From: Streptomyces daqingensis
GTDB taxonomy: Bacteria > Actinomycetota > Actinomycetes > Streptomycetales > Streptomycetaceae
Length of the DNA: 64,000 bases
Reading direction: 5' to 3'
Assembly (NCBI RefSeq): GCF_014645895.1
Contig: NZ_BMMP01000009.1
Span: 186,001-250,000, forward strand
A model generated the notes under the pieces. That model searched no databases and was not told the origin of the DNA. It saw only the letters and a program-made list of their open reading frames with translations. The position numbers and the translations under genes were made by a program. Below, piece after piece: positions 15,219 through 25,281 of the stretch. How positions within the stretch are numbered: position 1 is the first letter of the stretch; each line of letters opens with the position of its first letter.

Positions 15219-17791
15219 CCGTACTCAAGGCATCCCTGCGCAACTTCCTGGCGCACAAGGGGCGCATGGCGCTCAGCGCCGTCGCGGTCGTGCTGTCCGT
15301 GGCGTTCGTCTGCGGGACGCTGGTCTTCACCGACACCATGACGACCACCTTCGACAAGCTCTTCGCCTCGACGTCCGCGGACGTCACCGTCAGCCCGAAG
15401 AAGCCGAAGGACGACAAGGCGCAGCAGGAGACGGGCCGTCCGCCGTCGGTGCCGGAGTCCGCCCTCGCCGGGGCGCGGACCGCGGAGGGCGCCAAGTCCG
15501 TGGAGGGCATGGTCTCCAGCGAGAAGGTCACCGTCGTCGACGGCGACGACAAGAACATCGGCTCCACGACGGGCGCCCCCACCATCGCCTCCAACTGGAC
15601 CACCGGCGACCGCACGACGATGAAGATCACCTCGGGGCACGCGCCCCGCGGCGCCTCCGACGTCATGGTCGACGCCGACACGGCGAAGAAGCGGAAGCTG
15701 AAGCTGGGCGACGAACTGCGCACCATCACCGCGACCGGTGACATCGAGGCGAGGATCTCCGGCATCGCGACCTTCCAGGTCACCAATCCCGGCGCGGCGA
15801 TCGTCTACTTCGACACCCGCACAGCGCAGCGGGAGCTGCTGGGGGCCACCGACGCCTACACGGGCGTCGCGGTGACCGCCGGCAGCGGCGTCACGCACGC
15901 CGAGCTGAAGAAGAACGTCACCGAAGCCCTCGGGGCGGGCACGTACACGTACCAGACGAAGAAGGAGGCGGCCGACTCCAGCCGCGAGCAGATCGGCTCC
16001 TTCCTGGACGTGCTCAAGTACGCCCTGCTCGGTTTCGCCGGCATCGCGCTCCTCGTCGGGATCTTCCTGATCGTCAACACCTTCTCGATGCTCGTCGCGC
16101 AGCGCACCCGCGAGATCGGCCTCATGCGGGCCATCGGGTCCAGCCGCCGCCAGGTCAACAGGTCGGTGATGATCGAGGCGCTGCTGCTGGGCGTCGCCGG
16201 TTCCGTGGTCGGCGTAGGCGCCGGAGTCGGCCTGGCCATCGGCCTGATGGAGCTGATGGGCGCCCTGGGCATGAACCTCAGCACCTCGGAGCTGACGCTC
16301 GCCTGGACGACACCCGTCGCCGGACTCGTCCTCGGCATCCTCGTCACCCTCCTCGCGGCCTACCTGCCGGCGCGGCGCGCCGGACGGGTCTCCCCGATGG
16401 CGGCGCTGCGGGACGCCGGAACCCCCGCCGACGGCAAAGCCGGCACGGTGCGCGGCGTGCTGGGCCTCCTCCTCACGGCAGGCGGCGGAGCGGGCCTGTA
16501 CGCGGCCACGCAGGCCGAGAAGGCCTCGGACGGATCGGTGTGGCTGGCGGCAGGCGTGGTGCTGACCCTCGTCGGTTTCGTCGTCGTCGGCCCGCTGCTC
16601 GCGGGCGGGCTCGTGCGGGTGCTCTCGGTGGTGACGCTGCGCCCCTTCGGGCGCGTCGGCCGCCTCGCCGAGCGCAACGCCCTGCGCAACCCGCGCCGTA
16701 CCGGTGCGACCGCCGCGGCGCTGATGATCGGGCTCGCACTCGTCGCGTCGCTCTCGGTCGTCGGCTCCTCGATGGTCGCCTCCGCCACGGAGGAACTGGA
16801 CCGTTCCGTGGGAGCGGACTTCATCGTCCAGTCCAACAACGGCCAGCCGGTGACGGCAGCGGCCGAGAAGAGGGCCCGGAAGTCGGAGCGGCTGAAGACC
16901 GTCACCACGTACAAGATGGTCGGCGCCCGCGTCACCGCCCCCGACGGCTCCACGGCGGCCGAGCACCTCGCCGCCACCGAACCCGCGTACATGGACGCCC
17001 TGCGGCGCGAGACGACGTCGGGCGACCTGGCGGCGGCGTACGGCAAGGACTCCATGTCGGTCGGCGCCGAGTACGCGAATAAGCACGGCGTCGAGGTCGG
17101 GGACACCCTGGAGGTCGCCTTCTCCGGCGGACGCGAGGCGGAACTGAAGGTCGCCGCGATCACCTCCGACGACACCAACGTCGACAAGGGCGCGAAGTAC
17201 ATCCACGTCGACACCGCCCGCCGGTACCTGCCCGCCGACCAGTTCCCCCTGAGCTGGATGGTGCTCGCCACGGCCGACGAGGGCCACGAGAAGGCCGCGT
17301 ACGCCGCCCTGAAGAAGCAGATGAAGCCGTACCCGCAGTACCAGGTGCGCGACCAGGCCGACTACAAGGAGACCCTGCAGGAGCAGGTAGGGCAGATGCT
17401 GAACATGGTCTACGGGCTGCTGGCGCTGGCGATCATCGTCGCGGTGCTCGGCGTCGTGAACACCCTCGCGCTGTCCGTCGTCGAACGCACCCGTGAGATC
17501 GGCCTCATGCGGGCCATCGGTCTCTCCCGGCGGCAGCTGCGCCGCATGATCCGCCTGGAGTCGGTCGTCATCGCCCTCTTCGGCGCCCTTCTCGGCCTCG
17601 GCCTGGGCATGTGCTGGGGCGCGGCGGCGCAGAAGCTGCTCGCGCTCGAGGGGCTGGGGGTGCTGGAGATCCCGTGGCAGACGATCGGAGCCGTCTTCGT
17701 CGGCTCGGCCCTGGTCGGCCTCGTGGCGGCGCTGGCCCCCGCGTTCCGCGCGGGCCGCATGAACGTCCTGAACGCGATCGCCACGGAGTAG
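15215..17791 (+). CDS. ABC transporter permease, FtsX/MacB family (double FtsX)
   Basis: An 858-residue permease with an N-terminal signal-anchor helix, a large extracytoplasmic (MacB_PCD-like) region, and two FtsX blocks. The repeated signature RTREIGLMRAIG occurs in both halves (about residues 295 and 755). This is the actinobacterial two-in-one arrangement, about twice the size of a LolC-type subunit. It partners with the upstream ATPase. The exported substrate is unknown. A strong hairpin follows about 20 bp after the stop. Confidence 0.9.
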   Translation: MTVLKASLRNFLAHKGRMALSAVAVVLSVAFVCGTLVFTDTMTTTFDKLFASTSADVTVSPKKPKDDKAQQETGRPPSVPESALAGARTAEGAKSVEGMVSSEKVTVVDGDDKNIGSTTGAPTIASNWTTGDRTTMKITSGHAPRGASDVMVDADTAKKRKLKLGDELRTITATGDIEARISGIATFQVTNPGAAIVYFDTRTAQRELLGATDAYTGVAVTAGSGVTHAELKKNVTEALGAGTYTYQTKKEAADSSREQIGSFLDVLKYALLGFAGIALLVGIFLIVNTFSMLVAQRTREIGLMRAIGSSRRQVNRSVMIEALLLGVAGSVVGVGAGVGLAIGLMELMGALGMNLSTSELTLAWTTPVAGLVLGILVTLLAAYLPARRAGRVSPMAALRDAGTPADGKAGTVRGVLGLLLTAGGGAGLYAATQAEKASDGSVWLAAGVVLTLVGFVVVGPLLAGGLVRVLSVVTLRPFGRVGRLAERNALRNPRRTGATAAALMIGLALVASLSVVGSSMVASATEELDRSVGADFIVQSNNGQPVTAAAEKRARKSERLKTVTTYKMVGARVTAPDGSTAAEHLAATEPAYMDALRRETTSGDLAAAYGKDSMSVGAEYANKHGVEVGDTLEVAFSGGREAELKVAAITSDDTNVDKGAKYIHVDTARRYLPADQFPLSWMVLATADEGHEKAAYAALKKQMKPYPQYQVRDQADYKETLQEQVGQMLNMVYGLLALAIIVAVLGVVNTLALSVVERTREIGLMRAIGLSRRQLRRMIRLESVVIALFGALLGLGLGMCWGAAAQKLLALEGLGVLEIPWQTIGAVFVGSALVGLVAALAPAFRAGRMNVLNAIATE

Positions 17792-18117
17792 GTCCCGGGC
17801 GGGGGCCCGACGCGGGGCCCGGGTGCGCGTGACGGACGCCACCCGGGCCCCGCGCCTGTTCTGCCTCCGCCCGTTCCGCCTCCGCGCCGGCCCCTCCTGC
17901 CGCGCCCGCGTGTTCGGCCGCCCGCTGCCGGGCCCGTCGTCCCGCCGCTGCGGGGCAGGCGGGCCGTCCCGGCGGACCCGTCCCCCTTGCGAGGGGCCGC
18001 CGCCGATCGGGTCGGCGGCGGTCGTCCGGCCGCCGTACGCTTGGAAACCCCCGGAACGTCCGCGTCGCGCCGTTGCGGGGCATCTCGCGTTGCCCACCCC
18101 CGGACGGGAAGCCCCAC
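17792..18117. other. Intergenic, 326 bp
   Basis: Holds the terminator of the ABC operon and the mfd promoter region. Beyond the hairpin I see no gene and no clear operator. A TACGCT-like -10 lies about 18036-18041, upstream of mfd. Confidence 0.4.
17811..17854 (+). terminator. Terminator after the ABC exporter operon
   Basis: Perfect 14-bp stem CGCGGGGCCCGGGT/ACCCGGGCCCCGCG with a 16-base loop, 20 bases after the permease stop and followed by CCTGTTCTG. Streptomyces terminators often lack a long U-run. Confidence 0.75.
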
Positions 18118-21100
18118 ATGAGTCTCACCGGACTGCTCGACGCCGTCGCCCGCGACCCCGCACTCGAGGAGGCCGTCAAGGCCGCCGCCGACGGCAACCG
18201 GCACCACGTCGACCTCGTCGGCCCCGCCGCCGCCCGGCCCCTTTCCGTCGCCGCGCTCGCCCGCTCCTCCGGCCGCACCGTGCTGGCCGTGACCGCGACG
18301 GGCCGCGAGGCCGAGGACCTCACCGAGTCGCTGCGCTCGCTGCTGCCGCCCGAGGGCGTCGTGGAGTACCCGTCGTGGGAGACGCTGCCGCACGAGCGGC
18401 TCTCGCCCCGCTCCGACACCGTCGGCCGCCGCCTCGCCGTGCTGCGCCGCCTCGCGCACCCGGACGCCGGCGACCCCGGCGCCGGGCCCGTCAGCGTCGT
18501 CGTCGCACCCGTACGGTCCGTGCTCCAGCCGCAGGTGCAGGGCCTGGGAGACCTGGAGCCCGTCGCGATACGGCAGGGGCAGAGCGTCGAGATGGACGAG
18601 GCGGTCGACGCCCTCGCCGCGGCGGCCTACTCCCGGGTCGAACTCGTCGAGAAGCGCGGCGAGTTCGCCGTACGAGGCGGAATCCTGGACGTCTTCCCGC
18701 CCACCGAGGAGCACCCGCTCCGGGTGGAGTTCTGGGGCGACGAGGTCGAGGAGATCCGGTACTTCCGCGTCGCCGACCAGCGCTCCCTCGAAGCCGCCGA
18801 GCACGGTCTGTGGGCACCGCCGTGCCGGGAGCTGCTGCTGACGGACGAGGTGCGGCAGCGGGCCGCCGACCTCGCGGAGGACCACCCCGAACTCGGCGAA
18901 CTGCTCGGCAAGATCGCCGAGGGCATCGCCGTCGAAGGCATGGAGTCGCTGGCGCCGGTCCTCGTCGACGACATGGAGCTGCTGCTCGACGTCGTGCCGG
19001 AGGGCACGATGGCCGTGGTCTGCGACCCGGAGCGGGTGCGTACCAGGGCGGCCGACCTCGTCGCCACGTCGCAGGAGTTCCTCCAGGCCTCCTGGAGCGC
19101 GACCGCCATGTCCGACTCGGGGCAGGCGCCCGTCGACCTCGGCGCGGCCTCGCTGTGGGGCATCGCCGACGTACGGGAGCGCGCCCGCGAACTGGGGATG
19201 CCGTGGTGGTCGGTCAGCCCCTTCAGCGCCGACGCCGACCTGGACACGGACGGCCCGGAGACCGGCGGGGACGACGTCCTGCGGCTGGGCATGCACGCGC
19301 CCGAGACGTACCGCGGCGACACCGCCCGCGCCCTCGCCGACACCAAGGGCTGGCTGTCGGCGGGCTGGCGCTGCGTGTACGTCACCGAAGCGCACGGGCC
19401 TGCCGTCCGCACGGCGGAAGTGCTCGGGAACGAGGGGATCGCGGCCCGCCTGGAGAGCGACCTGGGCGAGATCGCGCCGTCCGTGGTGCACGTGGCGCAG
19501 GGATGCCTCGACAACGGCTTCGTCGACCCTGGCCTGAAGCTGGCCGTGCTGACGGAGACCGACCTGTCCGGGCAGAAGGCCGCGGGCAGGGAGGCCGCCC
19601 GCATGCCCGTGCGGCGGCGCAAGCAGATCGACCCGCTCACCCTCGTCCCGGGCGACTACATCGTGCACGAGCAGCACGGCGTCGGCCGCTACGTCGAGAT
19701 GGTCCAGCGCACCGTGCAGGGGGCCACCCGCGAGTACCTGCTGGTGGAGTACGCGCCCGCCAAGCGGGGGCAGCCCGGCGACCGGCTGTTCGTCCCCACG
19801 GACCAGCTGGAGCAGGTCACCAAGTACGTCGGAGGCGAGCAGCCCTCGCTGCACCGCCTCGGCGGCGCCGACTGGACGAAGACCAAGGCCCGCGCGAAGA
19901 AGGCCGTCAAGGAGATCGCCGCCGACCTGATCAAGCTGTACTCGGCGCGCATGGCGGCCCCGGGGCACCCCTTCGGCCAGGACTCGCCCTGGCAGCGGGA
20001 GCTGGAGGACGCCTTCCCCTACGCCGAGACGCCCGACCAGCTCACCACCATCGGCGAGGTCAAGGAGGACATGGAGAAGTCGGTCCCGATGGACCGGCTG
20101 ATCTGCGGAGACGTCGGCTACGGCAAGACCGAGATCGCCGTGCGCGCCGCGTTCAAGGCCGTGCAGGACGGCAAGCAGGTCGCCGTCCTCGTACCGACGA
20201 CGCTGCTCGTGCAGCAGCACTTCTCCACGTTCTCCGAGCGGTACGGACAGTTCCCCGTCAACGTGCGGGCGCTGTCGCGGTTCCAGACGGAGAGCGAGGC
20301 CCGCGCCGTCGTCGACGGGCTGCGCGAGGGCTCCGTCGACGTGGTCATCGGCACGCACCGCCTCTTCTCGTCCGACACCAAGTTCAAGGACCTCGGACTG
20401 CTCATCGTCGACGAGGAGCAGCGCTTCGGCGTCGAGCACAAGGAGCAGCTGAAGAAGCTCCGCGCCAACGTCGACGTGCTGAGCATGTCGGCCACCCCCA
20501 TCCCGCGCACCCTGGAGATGGCCGTCACCGGCATCCGCGAGATGTCGACGATCACCACCCCGCCCGAGGAGCGTCACCCCGTGCTGACGTTCGTCGGGCC
20601 GTACGAGGAGAAGCAGATCGGCGCCGCGATCCGCCGCGAACTGCTGCGCGAGGGGCAGGTCTTCTACATCCACAACCGTGTGGAGTCCATCGAGCGGGCG
20701 GCGGCGCGGCTGCGCCAGATCGTGCCGGAGGCCCGGATCGCCACGGCGCACGGGCAGATGTCGGAGCAGGCCCTCGAACAGGTCGTCGTCGAATTCTGGG
20801 AGAAGAAGTCGGACGTGCTGGTCGCCACGACGATCGTCGAGAACGGCATCGACATCTCCAACGCCAACACCCTCATCGTCGAACGCGGCGACAACTTCGG
20901 CCTCTCGCAGCTGCACCAGCTGCGCGGCCGGGTCGGGCGAGGCCGGGAGCGCGGTTACGCCTACTTCCTCTACCCGCCGGAGAAGCCGCTGACGGAGACC
21001 GCGCACGAGCGCCTCGCGACGATCGCCCAGCACACCGAGATGGGCGCCGGCATGTACGTCGCGATGAAGGACCTCGAGATCCGCGGCGCCGGCAACCTCC

Positions 21101-21684
21101 TCGGCGGAGAGCAGTCCGGCCACATCGCCGGGGTCGGCTTCGACCTGTACGTGCGGATGGTCGGCGAGGCCGTCGCCGACTACCGCAAGGCGCTGGAAGA
21201 GGGAGGCGGCGAGGCCGAGGAGGCCCCGCTCGAGGTCAAGATCGAACTGCCCGTGGACGCGCACGTACCGCACGACTACGCCCCCGGCGAGCGGCTGCGC
21301 CTCCAGGCGTACCGGGCCATCGCCTCCGCCAACTCCGAGGAGGACATCGCCGCCGTCCGCGAGGAACTGGCCGACCGGTACGGGCCGTTGCCGGAGCCGG
21401 TCGAGAACCTGCTGCTGGTAGCGGGGCTCCGCATGCTCGCCCGCTCGTGCGGCGTCACGGACGTCACGCTCCAGGGCAACAACGTGCGGTTCAGCCCGGT
21501 GGAGCTGCGTGAGTCGCAGGAGCTGCGGCTCAACCGGCTCTACCCGCGCTCGGTCGTCAAGAGCGCGACGCGGCAGGTCCTGGTGCCGCGTCCGAAGGCG
21601 GGCGGCATCGGCGGGAAGCCCGTCGTCGGCCGTGAACTGCTGGCCTGGGTCGGGGAGTTCCTCACGTCGGTGCCGGGGGCGTGA
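18118..21684 (+). CDS. mfd: Transcription-repair coupling factor
   Basis: Mfd pushes stalled RNA polymerase off DNA lesions and recruits UvrA. The 1188-residue length is normal. Order: UvrB-homology domains (1-400), the RNA-polymerase-interacting CarD-like domain (about 500-580, PGDYIVHEQHGVGRY), the superfamily-2 helicase motor with Walker A GDVGYGKTE at 664-672 and DEEQRFG from 765, then the TRG/C-terminal regulatory domain. The ATG at 18118 is chosen from the conserved MSLTGLLDAV start; an upstream in-frame extension to 18073 is unlikely. Monocistronic in appearance. Confidence 0.97.
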   Translation: MSLTGLLDAVARDPALEEAVKAAADGNRHHVDLVGPAAARPLSVAALARSSGRTVLAVTATGREAEDLTESLRSLLPPEGVVEYPSWETLPHERLSPRSDTVGRRLAVLRRLAHPDAGDPGAGPVSVVVAPVRSVLQPQVQGLGDLEPVAIRQGQSVEMDEAVDALAAAAYSRVELVEKRGEFAVRGGILDVFPPTEEHPLRVEFWGDEVEEIRYFRVADQRSLEAAEHGLWAPPCRELLLTDEVRQRAADLAEDHPELGELLGKIAEGIAVEGMESLAPVLVDDMELLLDVVPEGTMAVVCDPERVRTRAADLVATSQEFLQASWSATAMSDSGQAPVDLGAASLWGIADVRERARELGMPWWSVSPFSADADLDTDGPETGGDDVLRLGMHAPETYRGDTARALADTKGWLSAGWRCVYVTEAHGPAVRTAEVLGNEGIAARLESDLGEIAPSVVHVAQGCLDNGFVDPGLKLAVLTETDLSGQKAAGREAARMPVRRRKQIDPLTLVPGDYIVHEQHGVGRYVEMVQRTVQGATREYLLVEYAPAKRGQPGDRLFVPTDQLEQVTKYVGGEQPSLHRLGGADWTKTKARAKKAVKEIAADLIKLYSARMAAPGHPFGQDSPWQRELEDAFPYAETPDQLTTIGEVKEDMEKSVPMDRLICGDVGYGKTEIAVRAAFKAVQDGKQVAVLVPTTLLVQQHFSTFSERYGQFPVNVRALSRFQTESEARAVVDGLREGSVDVVIGTHRLFSSDTKFKDLGLLIVDEEQRFGVEHKEQLKKLRANVDVLSMSATPIPRTLEMAVTGIREMSTITTPPEERHPVLTFVGPYEEKQIGAAIRRELLREGQVFYIHNRVESIERAAARLRQIVPEARIATAHGQMSEQALEQVVVEFWEKKSDVLVATTIVENGIDISNANTLIVERGDNFGLSQLHQLRGRVGRGRERGYAYFLYPPEKPLTETAHERLATIAQHTEMGAGMYVAMKDLEIRGAGNLLGGEQSGHIAGVGFDLYVRMVGEAVADYRKALEEGGGEAEEAPLEVKIELPVDAHVPHDYAPGERLRLQAYRAIASANSEEDIAAVREELADRYGPLPEPVENLLLVAGLRMLARSCGVTDVTLQGNNVRFSPVELRESQELRLNRLYPRSVVKSATRQVLVPRPKAGGIGGKPVVGRELLAWVGEFLTSVPGA

Positions 21685-21810
21685 GGCGGCGGCGGCCGGA
21701 CCGGTAGGAGCGGGGGCGCGCGACTCTGACCGGGAGACGGCGCGTGGGGGCGGGGCCCGCGGATTCCCGGGACTGCGGGCGCGGCGCGAGGACGGCGGGG
21801 CTTACGCAGG

Positions 21811-23097
21811 TCACGGCCGGTGGAAGCGCACCTCCGGGTTCGCGGGTGAGGGCCCACGCAGCAGCGGTTGCGGGATGCCGCGCAGATGCCGGTCGAAGAA
21901 CGCACCCGTGTAGGCGCGGGTGATCTGCCCCGAACGGTCGCCGGGCAGCGGCGTATCGGGATCGGTCATCCCCAACTGCCCTGCCAGCACCGGCAGATCG
22001 TTGAACGTGAAGTGCCCGGAGCCCTCGACCGTCAGCCACCGCTTCCAGCCGTCGAGCCGCTCCCATGCCGCGTCCCACGTCCCGTCCTCGCCGCCGGGGC
22101 TGTGGCCCGCGGCGGTGCCCATCATCAGGAACGGGCGGCGGTCCAGGCCCTCTTCGGGGACGGGGGAGAAGAACGTGCCGTCCAGATCGGCGCCTGCCCG
22201 GACGCGCTCGTCGTCGGCCATGAGCTGAGCGGCCGAGTTGCCGCCGATGGAGTGGCCGGCCACGCCGATGCTCCGACGGTCGATCATGCGAGCGTGCCGC
22301 CAGGCGGGACGGGGGCCGGTCAACTCGTCGATCAGGAAGGACATATCAGCGGAACGGCCCCTCGCGACCTTCGCCAGCACCGCCCGCGACTCGTCCCCGT
22401 CGGGCACCTCCTCCACGGCGTCGCAGGCGGCGCACGTCGTCAGCCGTCCGCCGGGGAAGGACGTACCGAACGACTCCCAGGCATGGTCCACGACGGCCAC
22501 CACGTAACCTCTCGCCGCGAGTTCCTCCGCGAGGACGGTGAGCGTGGTGCGCTGCAGCGTGAAACCGGGGGAGAGCACGACCAGCGGCCGCCTGCCGCGG
22601 ACGGGGCGGGCGTCTGTCCGCGCGTTCGTGCGCACCGACGTCACCGTCTCCACCGGCACCTTCCCGGTCAGATCCTGACCCTCCAGCAGGGCTTCGGCCT
22701 CGCGCCGGGTCATGTACGGGGCCGTGGGGCCGCCCGTGCCGCGTCGCGCCGGGTAGTACGCGGAGACCATCAACTCCCGAGCCCCGGCCTGCGGTTGCCA
22801 CGGATCGGTACGGGAGCGGTCGACGAGGTGGAGCGTGTCGCCGCCCACGGCGTACGGGCCCGAGGGACGCGGAATCGCCAGCCTCTCGCGCACCGCACCG
22901 GGCGGAGTGCCCGGCGCCGCTGCCCGGGCGGGGTCCGGCGTCGACACTGCCGGCCCCGGTGGGGCGGCGGTCCCCGCGCCTCCCGCCGCGGCTGCCGCGT
23001 CGGCGGCCGTCACGAACGGCAGGGCGAGTGCGAGGGCGAGAGCGAGCACGGCGGCGGACGGTGCACGGCGGTGCGCGCGGAACGTCGTCAGAGGCAT
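21811..23097 (-). CDS. Secreted alpha/beta hydrolase, PAF-acetylhydrolase-like
   Basis: A 428-residue exported hydrolase. The signal peptide spans about residues 1-35 (RAHRRAPSAAVLALALALAL, then PFVTAADAAA). The nucleophile elbow is GHSIGGNSAAQL, followed by GADLDGTFF, as in the PAF acetylhydrolase isoform II / chlorophyllase group that cleaves ester bonds. A late His (GSGHFTFND) is a candidate catalytic base. The start ATG at 23097 gives a sensible signal peptide; the ORF continues further upstream without a good start. The substrate is unknown. Convergent with mfd. Confidence 0.83.
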   Translation of the reverse strand: MPLTTFRAHRRAPSAAVLALALALALPFVTAADAAAAAGGAGTAAPPGPAVSTPDPARAAAPGTPPGAVRERLAIPRPSGPYAVGGDTLHLVDRSRTDPWQPQAGARELMVSAYYPARRGTGGPTAPYMTRREAEALLEGQDLTGKVPVETVTSVRTNARTDARPVRGRRPLVVLSPGFTLQRTTLTVLAEELAARGYVVAVVDHAWESFGTSFPGGRLTTCAACDAVEEVPDGDESRAVLAKVARGRSADMSFLIDELTGPRPAWRHARMIDRRSIGVAGHSIGGNSAAQLMADDERVRAGADLDGTFFSPVPEEGLDRRPFLMMGTAAGHSPGGEDGTWDAAWERLDGWKRWLTVEGSGHFTFNDLPVLAGQLGMTDPDTPLPGDRSGQITRAYTGAFFDRHLRGIPQPLLRGPSPANPEVRFHRP

Positions 23098-23528
23098 GGA
23101 AGGGAAGCTAGGCGCGTGGCACGGGTGCGGCCATCCGGCAGGCCCCTGAAGGGGAGTGGGGCTAACCCGAGCCGAAGATCCGGCCGGTGGGCGTCTCCGG
23201 GAGTCGCCAAGGGCCGCCGGGGGGTTGCCGGGATTGCCGGGGCCGCTGGGGGCCGCTGGGGGAGGGGAACGAGGCGGAGCGGACCGCGGGGCGGGACGGA
23301 GCGGTCGGGGGGTGAGGCGCGGTTGGGCGGGAGTCGTGCTCTTCGCTCTTCCACGGCCGCAAGGGAGCCGTTGCAGGGCCATCGCGGTCAGGGCGAGTCC
23401 ACGGGAACGTCGAATCGTTGTCGGGAAGAGAGCTGAAGCGGTGGTCTCAACCACCGCGATCTACTTAACATCGAGCAACGCCAGGTCATGCACCCTCGCA
23501 CGACCCTTGCCGCCGTCCGGGAGAATCG
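23098..23528. other. Intergenic between divergent genes, 431 bp
   Basis: No gene is seen. The right end contains a perfect GCGGTGGT/ACCACCGC palindrome (23438-23457) and a TTAACAT -10-like box (about 23464) that probably belong to the SurA-like lipoprotein promoter. The rest is GC-rich sequence with simple GGGGCCG-type repeats near 23217-23260. Confidence 0.45.
23438..23457. promoter_or_regulatory. Palindrome GCGGTGGT-CTCA-ACCACCGC upstream of the SurA-like gene
   Basis: Perfect 8-bp inverted repeat with a four-base spacer, about 71 bp upstream of the lipoprotein ATG and just before an AT-rich CTACTTAACATC stretch. It could be a repressor site over the promoter or a short hairpin; no regulator gene is adjacent. 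Confidence 0.4.
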
Positions 23529-24209
23529 ATGCACAGCAGCACACAGGGAAGCCGTCGCCGTAGGTCCGTGCTCACCGTCTGCGGTGCAGCCGCGCTGCTC
23601 GTCGCAGCACCGCTGCTCACCGCGTGCGGCAACGACGCGCACCCCGGTGCGGCCGCGGTGCTCGGCGGTGAACGCATCACGGTGGGGGAGCTCCAGGCGA
23701 AGGTGAAGGAAGTCAGGGACGCCCAGCGCGAGGCCCCGCGCGGCGAGGAGATCATCAAGGGCAGCGGTCAGCTGACCCGCGCCACCCTCGACAACCTCAT
23801 CCGCGACCGCATCGTGAAGAAGGCCGCCGACGACGCCGGCGTCTCTGTGACCCGCCGCGAGGTCGGCGAGGCGCGGGCGCAGTTGGAGAAGCAGGCGGGC
23901 GGGTCGAAGAAGCTGAAGGAGGCCCTGCTCCAGCAGCAGGCCATCGCTCCCGGCGACATCGACGACCGCCTGCGCATGCAGCTCGCCGTGGACAAGATCG
24001 CCAAGGCTTCGGGCATCCAGCCGGGTTCGCCCGAGAGCAACAAGGCCCTGTCCGAGAAGTTCTCGAAGACGTCCAAGAGCATGCACATCCGCGTCAACCC
24101 GCGCTTCGGCAAGTGGGACGTGAAGCAGTCCGTGCTCGGCAACCGCACCGAGCCGTGGCTGCAGGACACCACCGGCCGGCAGGCGGACCGTCACCAGCAG
24201 CAGCCCTGA
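23529..24209 (+). CDS. SurA-like (SurA_N) lipoprotein
   Basis: A 226-residue lipoprotein with the lipobox LTAC (Cys about residue 36). The mature part reads AVLGGERITVGELQAKVKEV and LIRDRIVKKAADDAGVSVTR, the SurA N-terminal chaperone-domain pattern. No PPIase (rotamase) domain is present, so it is probably a folding chaperone at the outer face of the membrane rather than an isomerase. A late NPRFGKWD motif is typical of the Streptomyces group. It precedes mazG on the same strand with an 88-bp gap that contains a separate promoter-like box. Confidence 0.85.
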   Translation: MHSSTQGSRRRRSVLTVCGAAALLVAAPLLTACGNDAHPGAAAVLGGERITVGELQAKVKEVRDAQREAPRGEEIIKGSGQLTRATLDNLIRDRIVKKAADDAGVSVTRREVGEARAQLEKQAGGSKKLKEALLQQQAIAPGDIDDRLRMQLAVDKIAKASGIQPGSPESNKALSEKFSKTSKSMHIRVNPRFGKWDVKQSVLGNRTEPWLQDTTGRQADRHQQQP

Positions 24210-24297
24210 CGGGCGCAGCGCGCCACAGGCAGGCACCGGGGGATCGACCTGTAGCCGCGAGGGCCGGACTGACCGGCCCCTGCGGTACGTTCGACGC

Positions 24298-25281
24298 GTG
24301 AGCACATCAGTTCCCGCAGGTCGCATCGTCCTCCTCACCACCAGCCACCGCGTCGCTCCGGGACTGCTGTCCTGGCCCGCCTGGGAGGCTCTGCGCAACG
24401 CGGACCGCGTCGTGTGCGCCGACCCGGACCACCCGCAGCTGCCGTACGTGCGGGAAGCGGGGATCGAGGTGGACGCCGGGAGCGAGCCCAAGGCGCAGGA
24501 CCTGGTCGACGCGGGCGCCGAAGGCCGTACGACGGTCGTCATCGCCGCACCGGAAGGCGAGACGCAGCTGACCGACTCGCTCGCCGCCCTCGCCGGATCG
24601 GGCCGCACCGCGATGCCCGAGCTGGAACTGCTTCCGGGCTCCTACGACCTGCCCGGGGCTCGGTTCCTGGACCTGGTGCAGGTCATGGACCGCATCCGCA
24701 GCGACTGCCCGTGGAGCGGCGCCCGCACTCACGAAGGTCTGGCGAAGTACGGCATCGAGGAGATGTACGAACTCGTCGAAGCCATCGAGAACGGCGACCG
24801 CGCGGAGCTGTGCGAGGAACTCGGCGACGTGCTGCTGCAAGTCGTCTTCCACGCCCGCATCGCTCAGGAGGACCCGGACGAGCCGTTCTCCGTCGACGAC
24901 GTCGCCGGCGCCATCGTCGAGAAGCTCGTCCACCGGCACCCGCACGTCTTCGGCGAGGAGCAGGCCGCGACGGCCGAGGACGTACGGGCCCACTGGCTGC
25001 GCACCAAGGCCGAGGAGAAGCAGCGCGAGTCCGTCACGGAGGGGATCCCGCTGGGGCAGCCTGCTCTGGCCCTCGCCGCGAAGCTGGCAAGCCGGGTGCG
25101 GCTGGCCGGACTGGAACTGCCGGACGGAGTGCCGGCGGGACCCGGCGTCGGATACGAGCTTCTGGCGCTGGCCGTACGCGCGGAGGCCGACGGGGTCGAC
25201 CCGGAGACGGCACTTCGCGCCGCCGCCCGCACGTACCGGGACGCCATCCGCGCCGCAGAAGGCGCAGCCGACCCTGAGTGA
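24298..25281 (+). CDS. mazG: Nucleoside triphosphate pyrophosphohydrolase
   Basis: MazG hydrolyses (d)NTPs to monophosphates and pyrophosphate, a house-cleaning role. The 327-residue protein has an N-terminal region (about 1-110) resembling the reduced tetrapyrrole-methylase-like domain common in actinobacteria. A single MazG domain follows, with the metal-binding pattern EEMYELVEAI and CEELGDVLLQVVFHARI (ExxE then ExxD). A short helical tail ends it. The GTG start sits 8 bases after a TACGTT -10-like box, so the mRNA is probably leaderless. Confidence 0.93.
   Translation: MSTSVPAGRIVLLTTSHRVAPGLLSWPAWEALRNADRVVCADPDHPQLPYVREAGIEVDAGSEPKAQDLVDAGAEGRTTVVIAAPEGETQLTDSLAALAGSGRTAMPELELLPGSYDLPGARFLDLVQVMDRIRSDCPWSGARTHEGLAKYGIEEMYELVEAIENGDRAELCEELGDVLLQVVFHARIAQEDPDEPFSVDDVAGAIVEKLVHRHPHVFGEEQAATAEDVRAHWLRTKAEEKQRESVTEGIPLGQPALALAAKLASRVRLAGLELPDGVPAGPGVGYELLALAVRAEADGVDPETALRAAARTYRDAIRAAEGAADPE

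Noticed and set aside
15092..18097. Long minus-strand open frame opposite the FtsX permease
   Set aside because: Shadow of the permease codons, low-complexity Arg/Gly/His-rich translation and no ribosome site.
17410..21273. A very long open frame on the minus strand opposite mfd and the end of the ABC permease
   Set aside because: It is antisense to two clear conserved genes. High third-position GC leaves long open frames on the opposite strand; the translation has no recognisable domain.
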